From Streptomyces katrae (GTDB lineage: Bacteria; Actinomycetota; Actinomycetes; Streptomycetales; Streptomycetaceae): a DNA stretch of 64,000 nt. The position numbers were made by a program, and so were the translations under genes. Under the pieces are notes generated by a model. It saw nothing but the letters and a program-made list of their open reading frames with translations, searched no databases and was not told the DNA's origin. Positions 43,361-50,966 of this stretch are shown one piece after another; positions within the stretch are counted from its first letter, which is position 1; every line of letters begins with the position of its first letter. The stretch is from positions 6,671,560 through 6,735,559 of the forward strand of contig NZ_CP020042.1 of NCBI RefSeq assembly GCF_002028425.1, written 5' to 3'.

Positions 43361-43864
43361 TCAGGTACGGCTCCCGCCCTCGCTCTCCTGCGCGCTCTTG
43401 AGCTCCGCCGACTGCGCCGCCCAGTCCGCCGCCAGCACCGTGAAGCCTGCGGCGCGGGCGGCCTGGCAGACGAGCTGGTCGTCGTCGACCAGCACCCGCA
43501 CCTCGCGGCCCCGCGCGATCCGCTGGAGAACCTCCAGCTTGGTCACGCGGGCCGGCCGCCGGTCCCGGTCGCCGCGCATCCACACCCGGCCCTCGGGCAG
43601 CCCGTGCCGGGCCAGCCAGTCGGCGGTGTCCGCCCGGCAGCGCTCCGGCCGGCCGGTCAGGTACACCACTTCGCAGTCGGCCGCGCTCTGCACCGCCAGT
43701 TCCACCCCGCGCGCGAGCGGCGGGTCGGCAGGCGCCGCGCCGAAGAACCCGTCCCAGTCGCGGGGCCGGCGCTCCAGGAAGTGCTGGCGGTGGCCGGTGT
43801 CGGCGAGCGTGTTGTCGATGTCGAAGACGGCCAGCGGACGGCGCGGTGCGGTGGTCTCGGTCAT
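43361..43864 (-). CDS. HAD-family hydrolase, polynucleotide-kinase-3'-phosphatase-like
   Basis: A 167-residue HAD domain with motif I FDIDNTLADTGHR (nucleophile and general acid Asp), motif II VVYLTGRPERC and a C-terminal VLVDDDQLVCQAA acidic motif. The compact form resembles the phosphatase half of T4 polynucleotide kinase and class IIIB-type HADs. Its substrate is unknown. The start is leaderless: TAGGCT lies six bases before the ATG at 43864. Confidence 0.83.
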   Translation of the reverse strand: MTETTAPRRPLAVFDIDNTLADTGHRQHFLERRPRDWDGFFGAAPADPPLARGVELAVQSAADCEVVYLTGRPERCRADTADWLARHGLPEGRVWMRGDRDRRPARVTKLEVLQRIARGREVRVLVDDDQLVCQAARAAGFTVLAADWAAQSAELKSAQESEGGSRT

Positions 43865-43870
43865 GCCCGC

Positions 43871-43876
43871 AGCCTA
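43871..43876 (-). promoter_or_regulatory. -10 box of the HAD gene, leaderless
   Basis: TAGGCT on the minus strand, six bases before the ATG at 43864. Confidence 0.5.
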
Positions 43877-43981
43877 GGCGCAGCGCTGCGCGACCCGGCC
43901 GCCGGGGCGCCGGGCCGCCGGGCCGCCCGGGAGCGCGGCAGGGGTCCCCGCGGACGGGCTCGCGGACGGCCCGTCGGTCCG

Positions 43982-44197
43982 TCAGTCCTCGCCGTCGAGG
44001 CGGAAGCCCACCTTCAGTCCGACCTGGTAGTGCGCGATCTGCCCGTTCTCGATGTGCCCGCGCACCTGTGTGACCTCGAACCAGTCCAGGTTGCGCAGGG
44101 TCTGCCCGGCGCGCGTGATCCCGTTCCGGATGGCCTGATCGATGCCCTCGTGGGAGGTGCCGACGATCTCGGTCACCCGGTAGGTGTGGTTGGACAT
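43982..44197 (-). CDS. Dodecin family flavin-binding protein
   Basis: A 71-residue protein with the dodecin fold: YRVTEIVGTSHEGIDQAIRN, WFEVTQVRGHIENGQIAHYQ, VGLKVGFRLD. Dodecins assemble as hollow dodecamers that store riboflavin or FMN (or CoA) and quench flavin photochemistry. The conserved Trp of the flavin site is present (DWFEV). GGGAGG is five bases from the ATG. Confidence 0.93.
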   Translation of the reverse strand: MSNHTYRVTEIVGTSHEGIDQAIRNGITRAGQTLRNLDWFEVTQVRGHIENGQIAHYQVGLKVGFRLDGED

Positions 44198-44294
44198 GGG
44201 GCCTCCCGCCAGTTGTCGCTTTTGCCTTGTTCCACGGTGCCCCAGTAAGGCCGTGTCCGCGAACTTTGCGTGAACAGTCCCGGCGGGAAGCCCC

Positions 44295-44323
44295 TTGACC
44301 GGCCCATTGGTCTATGCCAATTT
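44295..44323 (+). promoter_or_regulatory. Promoter of the sugar-binding lipoprotein gene
   Basis: TTGACC (44295-44300), 17-nt spacer, CAATTT (44318-44323). A palindrome occupies the spacer and -10. Confidence 0.5.
44306..44321. promoter_or_regulatory. DasR/GntR-type operator ATTGGTCTATGCCAAT
   Basis: A 16-bp dyad with perfect ATTGG/CCAAT arms, close to the DasR-responsive element consensus as I remember it (A-C/G-TGGTCTAGACCA-G/C-T; about 12 of 16 positions agree). It overlaps the promoter, consistent with repression. Confidence 0.6.
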
Positions 44324-44359
44324 CAAGCCATCTGAGATCCAGCCCAGAAGGTGACCCTC

Positions 44360-45625
44360 GTGAAGAAGCGCTTCCTCGCCGTGTGCACGGCCCTCGCGGC
44401 AGCCACCGCCCTGACCGCCGGCTGCGGCGTTCTGGCCGGATCGGACGGCGGGCCCCGGACGGTGACGCTCTGGCTGATGAAGGGCAGCGCCTCGGAGGGG
44501 TTCATCGAGAAGTTCACCGCCGACTTCGAGAAGGAGCACCCCGGCATCCACCTGGACGTGAAGATCCAGGAGTGGAAGGGCATCGGCGACAAGGTCAACG
44601 CCGTCCTCGCCGGCAAGGGCAAGGAGCACGCCGACGTCATCGAGGTCGGCAACACCCAGGTGGCCCAGTACGTCGAGACCGGCGGGCTCTCCGAGCTCAC
44701 CCTGGAGGGCCTGCGCACCTGGGGCAGCAAGGACTGGCTCAAGGGCCTCTCCGACCCGGGAAGCGTCAACGGGGCCCAGTACGGCGTCCCCTGGTACGCC
44801 GCCAACCGGGTGGTCATCTACAACAAGGACCTCTTCGCGAACGCCGGGATCAAGACCCCGCCCAAGAACCGCCAGGAGTGGATTTCGGCCACCCAGAAGC
44901 TCGACAAGGGCGACCAGCAGGGCATCTACCTCCCCGGCCAGAACTGGTACGTCCTCGCCGGCTTCGTCTGGGACGAGGGCGGCGAGCTCGCCGTCGAGAC
45001 GGGCGGCCAGTGGGTGGGCGCCCTCGACGACGAGAAGGCCCTCGCCGGGATGGACTTCTACAAGCAGCTCCAGGCCCTCGGCAAGGGCCCGAAGAACGCC
45101 GACGAGGAGACGCCCCCGCAGGCCGAGGTCTTCGCGCGCGGCCAGGTCGCCCAGATCATCGCCCCGCCCGGGCAGGCGGCCGCGATCGAGGCGGCCAACC
45201 CCGCGCTCAAGGGCAAGCTCGGCTACTTCCCCATCCCCGGCAAGACCTCGGAGAAGGCCGGCTCCGTCCTCACCGGCGGCTCCGACCTGATCATCCCGGC
45301 GAAGACGGCGAACCGGACCGACGCCGTCGACCTGATCACCGCCCTGGTCAGCGAGAAATGGCAGACGGAGCTCGCCCGCACCATGAGCTACGTCCCCAAC
45401 AAGACCACCCTCGCCCGGGTGGTCGAGGGCAACGAGGGCGCCGCCGCGATGGCCGCCGGAGCCGCCCAGGGCCGGGCCACGCCGAAGTCCGGGCGCTGGG
45501 CCGCAGTCGAGGCCAAGAACCCGCTCAAGCCCTACATGACGGCCGTGCTCAGCGGCCAGGACCCCCGCCAGGCGGCGAAAACGGCCTCGGAGACCATGGC
45601 CCAGGTCCTGAACTCCGACCGCTGA
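44360..45625 (+). CDS. Orphan ABC-transporter sugar-binding lipoprotein
   Basis: The 421-residue protein has a KKRFLAVCTALAAATALTAGC leader-type sequence (lipobox LTAGC) and a family 1 extracellular solute-binding fold: TLWLMKGSASEGF, DVIEVGNTQVAQY, GVPWYAANRVVIYNKDLF, TGGSDLIIPAK. It captures an oligosaccharide for ABC import. No permease or ATPase gene is adjacent, so it must use unlinked permeases plus a shared MsiK-type ATPase, or serve as a sensor. GTG 44360 is chosen over 44351 because AGAAGG is eight bases upstream. The operator above suggests amino-sugar or chitin-linked control. Confidence 0.9.
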   Translation: MKKRFLAVCTALAAATALTAGCGVLAGSDGGPRTVTLWLMKGSASEGFIEKFTADFEKEHPGIHLDVKIQEWKGIGDKVNAVLAGKGKEHADVIEVGNTQVAQYVETGGLSELTLEGLRTWGSKDWLKGLSDPGSVNGAQYGVPWYAANRVVIYNKDLFANAGIKTPPKNRQEWISATQKLDKGDQQGIYLPGQNWYVLAGFVWDEGGELAVETGGQWVGALDDEKALAGMDFYKQLQALGKGPKNADEETPPQAEVFARGQVAQIIAPPGQAAAIEAANPALKGKLGYFPIPGKTSEKAGSVLTGGSDLIIPAKTANRTDAVDLITALVSEKWQTELARTMSYVPNKTTLARVVEGNEGAAAMAAGAAQGRATPKSGRWAAVEAKNPLKPYMTAVLSGQDPRQAAKTASETMAQVLNSDR

Positions 45626-45969
45626 GCCCCGAACGCTGCCCCCGGCCGCTGGGCCCAGACCCCTGGGCCCAGACCCCTGGGCCCAGACCCCTGAGCCCAG
45701 ACCCCTGAGCCCAGGCCCCTGAGGTCCGAACGTCGAGGCCGTCCGCCGGGCGCCTGATCCGTGCGGCGGGCGGGCTCATGATCTGCTGATCCGACGGGCC
45801 GCTGAGCCGCTGAGCTGCGCGCCCGGCCCGTCGCCGCCCGCCGAGTTCAGCCTCCGCACATCCGGGGGCCGCTGGGCGGTCATGTCGAATCCAGCCGGTC
45901 ACGGAAGAAGTAAAGGAGCCGGGTCCGCCACCCGCGGCCCGGCTCCCCGTGCCCGGATCAGGAGCAGCC
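45626..45969. other. 344-bp intergenic region with tandem repeat and leader hairpin
   Basis: Holds the 14-bp repeat array (45651-45720) and a GAGCCGGG/CCCGGCTC hairpin (45916-45945) shortly before the acyltransferase start. No credible gene; a 70-codon frame from 45882 lacks coding character and a ribosome-binding site. Confidence 0.5.
45651..45720. repeat. Five 14-bp tandem repeats
   Basis: Unit GGGCCCAGACCCCT: three identical copies, then two copies starting GAG; exactly 70 bp. It starts about 25 bp after the sugar-binding gene stop. The units contain GGGCCC and could fold into alternating hairpins, so the array may act in transcription termination. Confidence 0.9.
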
Positions 45970-46794
45970 ATGACCATCGCCCCCCTGTCCCCGTCCCCCC
46001 TCGCACCCGCAGCCCCGGCCGTCCCCGCCCCGGCCCCCGCCGCACCCGCCGCCCCCTCCGCCGCCCCCCGGTACGCCGTCCGCCTCGCCCGTGACGAGGA
46101 CGAGGTCCGCGCCGCCCAGCGGCTGCGCCACCAGGTCTTCGCCGGAGAGCTCGGTGCCCGCCTCGACGGCCCCGAGCCGGGCCTGGACTCCGACGCCTTC
46201 GACGCCTACTGCGACCACCTCCTGGTCCTCGACGAGGAGACCGGCCAGGTCGTCGGCACCTACCGGCTGCTGCCCCCGGAGCGCGCCGCGGTCGCCGGAC
46301 GGCTCTACTCCGAGGGCGAGTTCGACCTCTCCGCCCTCGCCCCGATCCGTTCCGACCTGGTCGAGGTCGGCCGCTCCTGCGTCCACCCCGACCACCGCAA
46401 TGGCGCCGTCATCGCGCTCATCTGGGCCGGCCTCGCCCGCTACATGGAGCGCACCGGCCACAACTGGCTCGCCGGGTGCTGCTCGATACCGCTCGCCGAC
46501 GGCGGGGTGCTGGCCGCGGCCACCCGCGAGACCGTCCTGGCCCGCAACCTCGCCCCGCAGGAGTACCGGGTCACCCCGCACCTGCCGTGGAGCGCCGAGG
46601 GCATCACCCTCCCCGGCACCCGCCTGGAGCTGCCGCCGCTGCTGCGCGGCTACATCCGCCTCGGCGCCTGGGTCTGCGGGGAGCCCGCCCTCGACGCCGA
46701 GTTCGGCTGCGCCGACCTGTACGTGCTGCTCTCGCTGCGCCGGACCAACCCGCGCTACCTGAGCCACTTCCTCTCGCTCGCCCCGGCCGCATGA
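45970..46794 (+). CDS. OlsB-like GNAT N-acyltransferase
   Basis: The 274-residue protein has a Pro/Ala-rich N-terminus (~1-33), then a GNAT fold of the ornithine-acyl-ACP N-acyltransferase/haemolysin-like type: DEDEVRAAQRLRHQVFAGEL, DHLLVLDEETGQVVGTYRLL, VEVGRSCVHPDHRNGAVIAL and a C-terminal KY-like FGCADLYVLLSL. It would transfer a 3-hydroxyacyl group to ornithine as the first step of ornithine-lipid synthesis. Its partner acyltransferase overlaps by ATGA, strongly supporting that pathway. AGGAG precedes the ATG. Confidence 0.82.
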   Translation: MTIAPLSPSPLAPAAPAVPAPAPAAPAAPSAAPRYAVRLARDEDEVRAAQRLRHQVFAGELGARLDGPEPGLDSDAFDAYCDHLLVLDEETGQVVGTYRLLPPERAAVAGRLYSEGEFDLSALAPIRSDLVEVGRSCVHPDHRNGAVIALIWAGLARYMERTGHNWLAGCCSIPLADGGVLAAATRETVLARNLAPQEYRVTPHLPWSAEGITLPGTRLELPPLLRGYIRLGAWVCGEPALDAEFGCADLYVLLSLRRTNPRYLSHFLSLAPAA

Positions 46795-48032
46795 GCAACT
46801 GGCTGCTCCCCACCGCGCCCTGCACCCCGCAGGCCTGCGCCGGCCACCCGGGCCGGGCCGCGAGCGTCCCGCACGCGGTGCTCCGGCTGGCCGGCGCCCT
46901 CGCGCTGGTCCTGCTGGCGGTCCCGGCCGCCCCGCCGGTGCGGCTGCTGCCCGCCCGGCCCCGGCGCGCGCTGATCCGGGCCTGGTGCACCGTGCTCCTG
47001 CGGTCCCTGGGGATACGGATCACCGTGCACGGCACCCCGGGACCGGACGGGGGCCGCCTCATCGTCGCCAACCACATCTCCTGGACGGACATCCCGCTCG
47101 TCGCAGCCGCCCTGCCCAGCCGGATGCTGGCCAAGAGCGAGATCGGCGCCTGGCCGGTGCTGGGGCGGCTCGCTGCCCGGGCGGGCACCCTGTTCATCGA
47201 ACGCGACCGGATCCGGGCCCTGCCCCGGACCGTGGCGACGATCGCCCGGGCGCTGAGCGCCGGGGACCGGGTCACCGTCTTCCCCGAGGGCTGCACCTGG
47301 TGCGGGCGCGCCCAGGGGCCGTTCCGGCGGGCCGCGTTCCAGGCGGCGCTGGACGCGGGGGTGCCCGTACAGCCCGTGCGGATCGCCTACCGGCTGGGGG
47401 ACGGGGAGTTCGCCGGGGCGCCCGCCTTCGTCGGGGACGACACGCTGACGGCCTCCCTGTGGCGGATCGCCCGCGCCCGGGGCGTACGCGCCGAGGTGCG
47501 GCTGCTGCCCCGGATCCCGGAGGGCCGTCACGCCGACCGGCGCGCGCTCGCGGCGGCCGCGCAGCGGGCGGTCCTCGGGACCCGGGAGCCGCAGCGGACC
47601 CCGCTGGCCGGCGTACCGGCCCAGCAGCGCCCACAGCACACCCCGGCCGCGCACACCCCGGCCGCGCACGGAGCGGCCGCAAACACACCGGCCGCACACG
47701 CACCGGCCGCGCACGGAGCGGCCGCAAACACACCGGCCGCACACGCACCGTCCGCGCACGGAGCGGCCGCAAACACACCGGCGGCGCACGCACCGGCCCC
47801 GCACACGGCCCTGCACACCCCGGCCGCGCACACCCCGGCCGCGCACGGAGCGGCCCCGCACACCCCGGCCCGGCGCGCGCCCGTACGCCGGTCCTCGGCT
47901 CAGTCCACGGCCACCGAGTCCACCGAGCCGTCCGCCACCGACAGCGACAGCGCGAACCGGCCCTCGGAGTCCGTCCACCAGTGGGACAAATCCAGCCCCG
48001 CCTCCGCGAGTTCCTTCCGCACCCCCTCCTGA
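46791..48032 (+). CDS. OlsA-like 1-acylglycerol-3-phosphate-type O-acyltransferase with repeat tail
   Basis: Residues ~35-60 include a membrane helix. The PlsC domain follows: VANHISWTDIPLVAAALP (HxxxxD catalytic motif written NHISWTD), TLFIERDR and VFPEGCTWCG. With the preceding OlsB-like gene it would O-acylate lyso-ornithine lipid. The normal domain ends near residue 265. The frame continues for about 150 residues of AAHGAAANTP-type repeats encoded by three 45-bp repeats, and its stop at 48032 is 133 bases inside the antisense egtD gene. The enzyme part is reliable; the tail is odd. Confidence 0.82.
   Translation: MSNWLLPTAPCTPQACAGHPGRAASVPHAVLRLAGALALVLLAVPAAPPVRLLPARPRRALIRAWCTVLLRSLGIRITVHGTPGPDGGRLIVANHISWTDIPLVAAALPSRMLAKSEIGAWPVLGRLAARAGTLFIERDRIRALPRTVATIARALSAGDRVTVFPEGCTWCGRAQGPFRRAAFQAALDAGVPVQPVRIAYRLGDGEFAGAPAFVGDDTLTASLWRIARARGVRAEVRLLPRIPEGRHADRRALAAAAQRAVLGTREPQRTPLAGVPAQQRPQHTPAAHTPAAHGAAANTPAAHAPAAHGAAANTPAAHAPSAHGAAANTPAAHAPAPHTALHTPAAHTPAAHGAAPHTPARRAPVRRSSAQSTATESTEPSATDSDSANRPSESVHQWDKSSPASASSFRTPS
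47673..47807 (+). repeat. Three 45-bp in-frame repeats
   Basis: Copies start with GCGGCCGCAAACACACCGGC at 47673, 47718 and 47763, exactly 45 bp apart. They encode the Ala/His/Asn/Pro tail of the acyltransferase. Shorter CCGGCCGCGCAC units flank them. Confidence 0.9.
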
Positions 48033-48889
48033 CGGAACTTCGCCGAGATCTCCGTGAGGATCTCCTCACCCTCGGCGAACGGCACCACCAGATCCAGCGC
48101 CCGGATCTTCACCGTCACCGCCGACCGGGCCCGCAGCCGCATCTCGATCCATTCGTGCTCCCGGTTCCACACCGCCACGTGGTCGAAGTCGGCGGTGTGG
48201 AAGTCCGCGCCCAGCTCCCGGTCGATCACGGCCAGCACGTTCTTGTCGAACTCCGCCGTCACCCCCTGCGCGTCGTCGTACGCCGCCACCAGCACGGCCT
48301 CGTCCTTCACCAGGTCCGTGCCCATCAGCAACGCGTCCCCCGGCGAGAGCATCGCCCGTACGGACGCCAGGAACACCGCCCGCTCCGGCGGCAGCAGGTT
48401 CCCGATCGTGCCGCCCAGGAACACCACCAGCCGCGGCCCGGGAGAGTCGGGCAGGTGCAGCGGCCCCGTGAAGTCCGCCAGCAGCGCGTGCACCTTCAGC
48501 CCCGGATGCGCCGCCAGCAGCGCCTCCGCCGCCCCCGTCAGGGCGCTCTCGCTGACGTCCACCGGGACGTACGTCTCCAGCGCCGGCAGCGCCTCGATCA
48601 GGTGCCGGGTCTTCTCCGAGGAGCCGGAGCCCAGCTCCACCAGCGTGCGCGCCCCGCTGACCGCCGCGATCTCCCGGGCCCGCTCCAGCAGGATCTCCCG
48701 CTCGGCGCGCGTCGGGTAGTACTCCGGCAACCGGGTGATCTCCTCGAAGAGTTCACTGCCCCGGGCGTCGTAGAACCACTTCGGCGGCAGCTCCTTGGGG
48801 AAGCGGGTCATCCCGCGCAGGACGTCCTTGCGCAGCGCCCTGTCGGCGGCGTGCTCGTCGAGGGTCCGGGTCATCTGGAAGTCGCTCAC
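47900..48889 (-). CDS. egtD: L-histidine N-alpha-methyltransferase (ergothioneine)
   Basis: The 329-residue SAM-dependent enzyme of the DUF2260/EgtD family: FPKELPPKWFYDARGSELFE, ITRLPEYYPTRAEREIL, TLVELGSGSSEKTRHLIEAL (SAM loop), FLGGTIGNLLPPE and WNREHEWIEMRL. It trimethylates histidine to hercynine, the first committed step of ergothioneine biosynthesis. GTG 48889 overlaps the egtC stop by four bases (GTGA). Its 3' end is overlapped antisense by the acyltransferase tail. Confidence 0.95.
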   Translation of the reverse strand: MSDFQMTRTLDEHAADRALRKDVLRGMTRFPKELPPKWFYDARGSELFEEITRLPEYYPTRAEREILLERAREIAAVSGARTLVELGSGSSEKTRHLIEALPALETYVPVDVSESALTGAAEALLAAHPGLKVHALLADFTGPLHLPDSPGPRLVVFLGGTIGNLLPPERAVFLASVRAMLSPGDALLMGTDLVKDEAVLVAAYDDAQGVTAEFDKNVLAVIDRELGADFHTADFDHVAVWNREHEWIEMRLRARSAVTVKIRALDLVVPFAEGEEILTEISAKFRQEGVRKELAEAGLDLSHWWTDSEGRFALSLSVADGSVDSVAVD

Positions 48890-49644
48890 GGGGTGCTCTC
48901 CTTCAGGGGGATCAGGGCGACCCGCGTGCGGGTGGCGGTCAGCAGGCTCCGGTCGGGCACCTCGCACCAGCCGGTGTCGTCGTCGTACGGCTCGGACGCC
49001 ACGACCACCCGCCCCGACGGGCTGCCGGGCAGGTACCAGAGGGAATCGCCCCAGGCGGTGGCGGCGATCGAGACGCCGTCGGTGAGCAGCAGGTTCAGCC
49101 GGGAGCCCTGTGCAGCGGCGGCCAGTTCGCGGACCGCCTCCGCCAGGGCCGTGCCCGGGTCGTCGCCCTGCCGCAGCCGGTGCAGGACCAGGGCCCACAC
49201 CAGCGCGGAATCGGTGCGCGCGGCCAGCTCCAGCAGGGCGTGGGCCGGCAGGGCCGCCGCGAGCGGCGCCGCCGTGTCCGGCCAGCCGCGTACCGCACCG
49301 TTGTGGCTGAACAGCCAGGGCCCCGAGGCGAACGGGGCCGCCGCGGCCTCCCCGTCCGCGCCCGCGAAGGTGGCGTCGCGCACGGCGGCCAGCAGGGCCC
49401 CGCTGCGCACCACCCGGCCCAGGTCGGCGAAGCCCTCGTCCCCCCACACGGGCCCGGCGCGCCGGTAGCGGGCCGGAACCGGGTCGCCGGCCGCGTACCA
49501 GCCGACGCCGAAGCCGTCGGCGTTGACGGTGCCGTACCGCTGCCGGCGCGGCGCCCAGGACTGCCGCACGAGCGAGTGCTGCGGATCGCCCAGTACGGCG
49601 CTCAGGGGTATCTCCGGTCCCAGATAGGCCAGGTGACGGCACAT
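48886..49644 (-). CDS. egtC: Ergothioneine biosynthesis glutamine amidohydrolase
   Basis: The 252-residue class II (Ntn) amidotransferase starts MCRHLAYLG, giving the N-terminal catalytic Cys after Met removal. Other conserved parts are NADGFGVGWY, FSHNGAVRGW and RTDSALVWALVL. It removes the gamma-glutamyl group from the hercynyl-gamma-glutamylcysteine sulphoxide intermediate. The ATG overlaps the egtB TGA by one base. Confidence 0.95.
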   Translation of the reverse strand: MCRHLAYLGPEIPLSAVLGDPQHSLVRQSWAPRRQRYGTVNADGFGVGWYAAGDPVPARYRRAGPVWGDEGFADLGRVVRSGALLAAVRDATFAGADGEAAAAPFASGPWLFSHNGAVRGWPDTAAPLAAALPAHALLELAARTDSALVWALVLHRLRQGDDPGTALAEAVRELAAAAQGSRLNLLLTDGVSIAATAWGDSLWYLPGSPSGRVVVASEPYDDDTGWCEVPDRSLLTATRTRVALIPLKESTP

Positions 49645-50966
49645 CAGACGTCCCTCGCGGTACGGAAGCCGGAGAAGATCTGCCGGCGCACCGGCAGGTC
49701 CCAGTTGCGGAACGTGCCCCGGCAGGCCACCGGGTCGACCGCGAACGAGCCGCCGCGCAGCACCTTGTGCTCCGGCCCGAAGAACACCTCCGAGTACTCC
49801 CGGTACGGGAAGGCGCGGAACCCCGGGTACGGAAGGAAGTCCGAGGCGGTCCACTCCCACACGTCGCCGATGAGCTGGCGCACCCCCAGCGGGGAGGCCC
49901 CGGCCGGGTAGCAGCCGGCGCGGGCCGGGCGCAGGTGGCGCTGGCCCAGGTTGGCGTGGAGGGGGGTCGGATCGGCGTCGCCCCAGGGGTAGCGGCGGGA
50001 GCGGCCGGCGGCCGGGTCGTGACGGGCCGCCTTCTCCCACTCCGCCTCGGTGGGCAGCCGGCGGCCCGTCCAGCGGGCGTAGGCGTCGGCCTCGTACCAG
50101 CTCACGTGCAGGACCGGTTCGTCGTCGGGCACCGGCTCGGTCACCCCGAACCGGCGGCGCAGCCACTGGCCGGCCTCGCGCCGCCAGAACAGCGGGGCCC
50201 CGATGTCATGGCGGCGGATCTGCTCCCAGCCCTCGGCCGCCCACCAGCGGGGGTCCGTGTAGCCGCCGTCCGCGATGAAGGCCTGGTAGGCGCCGTTGGT
50301 CACCGGCACGGTGTCGATCCAGAAGGAGGCCACCTCCCGCACGTGCGCGGGCCGTTCGTTGTCCAGTGCCCACGGCTCGGCCGAGGTGCCCATGATGAAC
50401 GGGCCTCCCGGCACCAGTACTTCGGCCGCGGCCGGGGCCGGACCCTGCGGCGGCTGCGGATCCTCCGCGGTCAGTACGGGTTCGCCCGCCCGTAGCTGAT
50501 GGGTGATCAGCATGGTCTCGTCGTGCTGCTGCTCGTGCTGGGCGATCATCCCGAAGGCGAACCCCCGGTCGAGCAGGGCCGTTCCCTCCAGCGGGGTGCG
50601 GTCCAGCAGGTCGAACACCCGCCCGCGGACCTCGGCCGCGTACCGGCGGGCCTCATCCGGGCCCAGTAGCGGCAGCTTCGGCCGCTCCGCGCGCGGGTGC
50701 TGGAAGGCGTCGTACAGGGAGTTGATCTCGGGACGCAGGAACTCGCGGCCGGCCACGTTGCGCAGCAGCCACAGCTCCTCCTGGTTCCCGATGTGCGCCA
50801 GGTCCCACACCAGCGGGGACATCAGGGGGGAGTGCTGCGCGGTCAGGTCCGGGTCGCTGACGACGTCGGTCAGCCCGGCCGTACGGGCCCGGGCGGCGGT
50901 CAGGGCGGCCGCGGCACGCTCGCGCAGCACGTCGGGACGGATCTCGGGGTGGGTCTCGGTGGTCAC
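49644..50966 (-). CDS. egtB: Ergothioneine sulphoxide synthase
   Basis: The 440-residue protein has an N-terminal DinB-like helical domain with the iron ligands (HIGNQEELWLLRN; HEQQHDETML, the HxxxHxE motif) and a C-terminal FGE-sulfatase domain (VPGGPFIMGTSAEPWALDNE, RRLPTEAEWEKAAR, GDVWEWTASDF, LRGGSFAVDP). It is the non-haem iron enzyme that joins hercynine with gamma-glutamylcysteine using O2. GTG 50966 overlaps the egtA stop by four bases. Confidence 0.95.
   Translation of the reverse strand: MTTETHPEIRPDVLRERAAAALTAARARTAGLTDVVSDPDLTAQHSPLMSPLVWDLAHIGNQEELWLLRNVAGREFLRPEINSLYDAFQHPRAERPKLPLLGPDEARRYAAEVRGRVFDLLDRTPLEGTALLDRGFAFGMIAQHEQQHDETMLITHQLRAGEPVLTAEDPQPPQGPAPAAAEVLVPGGPFIMGTSAEPWALDNERPAHVREVASFWIDTVPVTNGAYQAFIADGGYTDPRWWAAEGWEQIRRHDIGAPLFWRREAGQWLRRRFGVTEPVPDDEPVLHVSWYEADAYARWTGRRLPTEAEWEKAARHDPAAGRSRRYPWGDADPTPLHANLGQRHLRPARAGCYPAGASPLGVRQLIGDVWEWTASDFLPYPGFRAFPYREYSEVFFGPEHKVLRGGSFAVDPVACRGTFRNWDLPVRRQIFSGFRTARDV

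Noticed and set aside
45651..45720. CRISPR-like short repeat array
   Set aside because: The units are directly adjacent 14-bp repeats without spacers, and no cas genes are present.
45860..45900. Possible PHO box upstream of the ornithine-lipid-type genes
   Set aside because: Only one GTTCA-like half unit (GTTCAGC) is visible; the 11-bp-spaced second repeat required for PhoP is absent.
47528..47863. Minus-strand frame with CAAGVCAAGV repeats
   Set aside because: It is the reverse reading of the 45-bp coding repeats in the acyltransferase tail.
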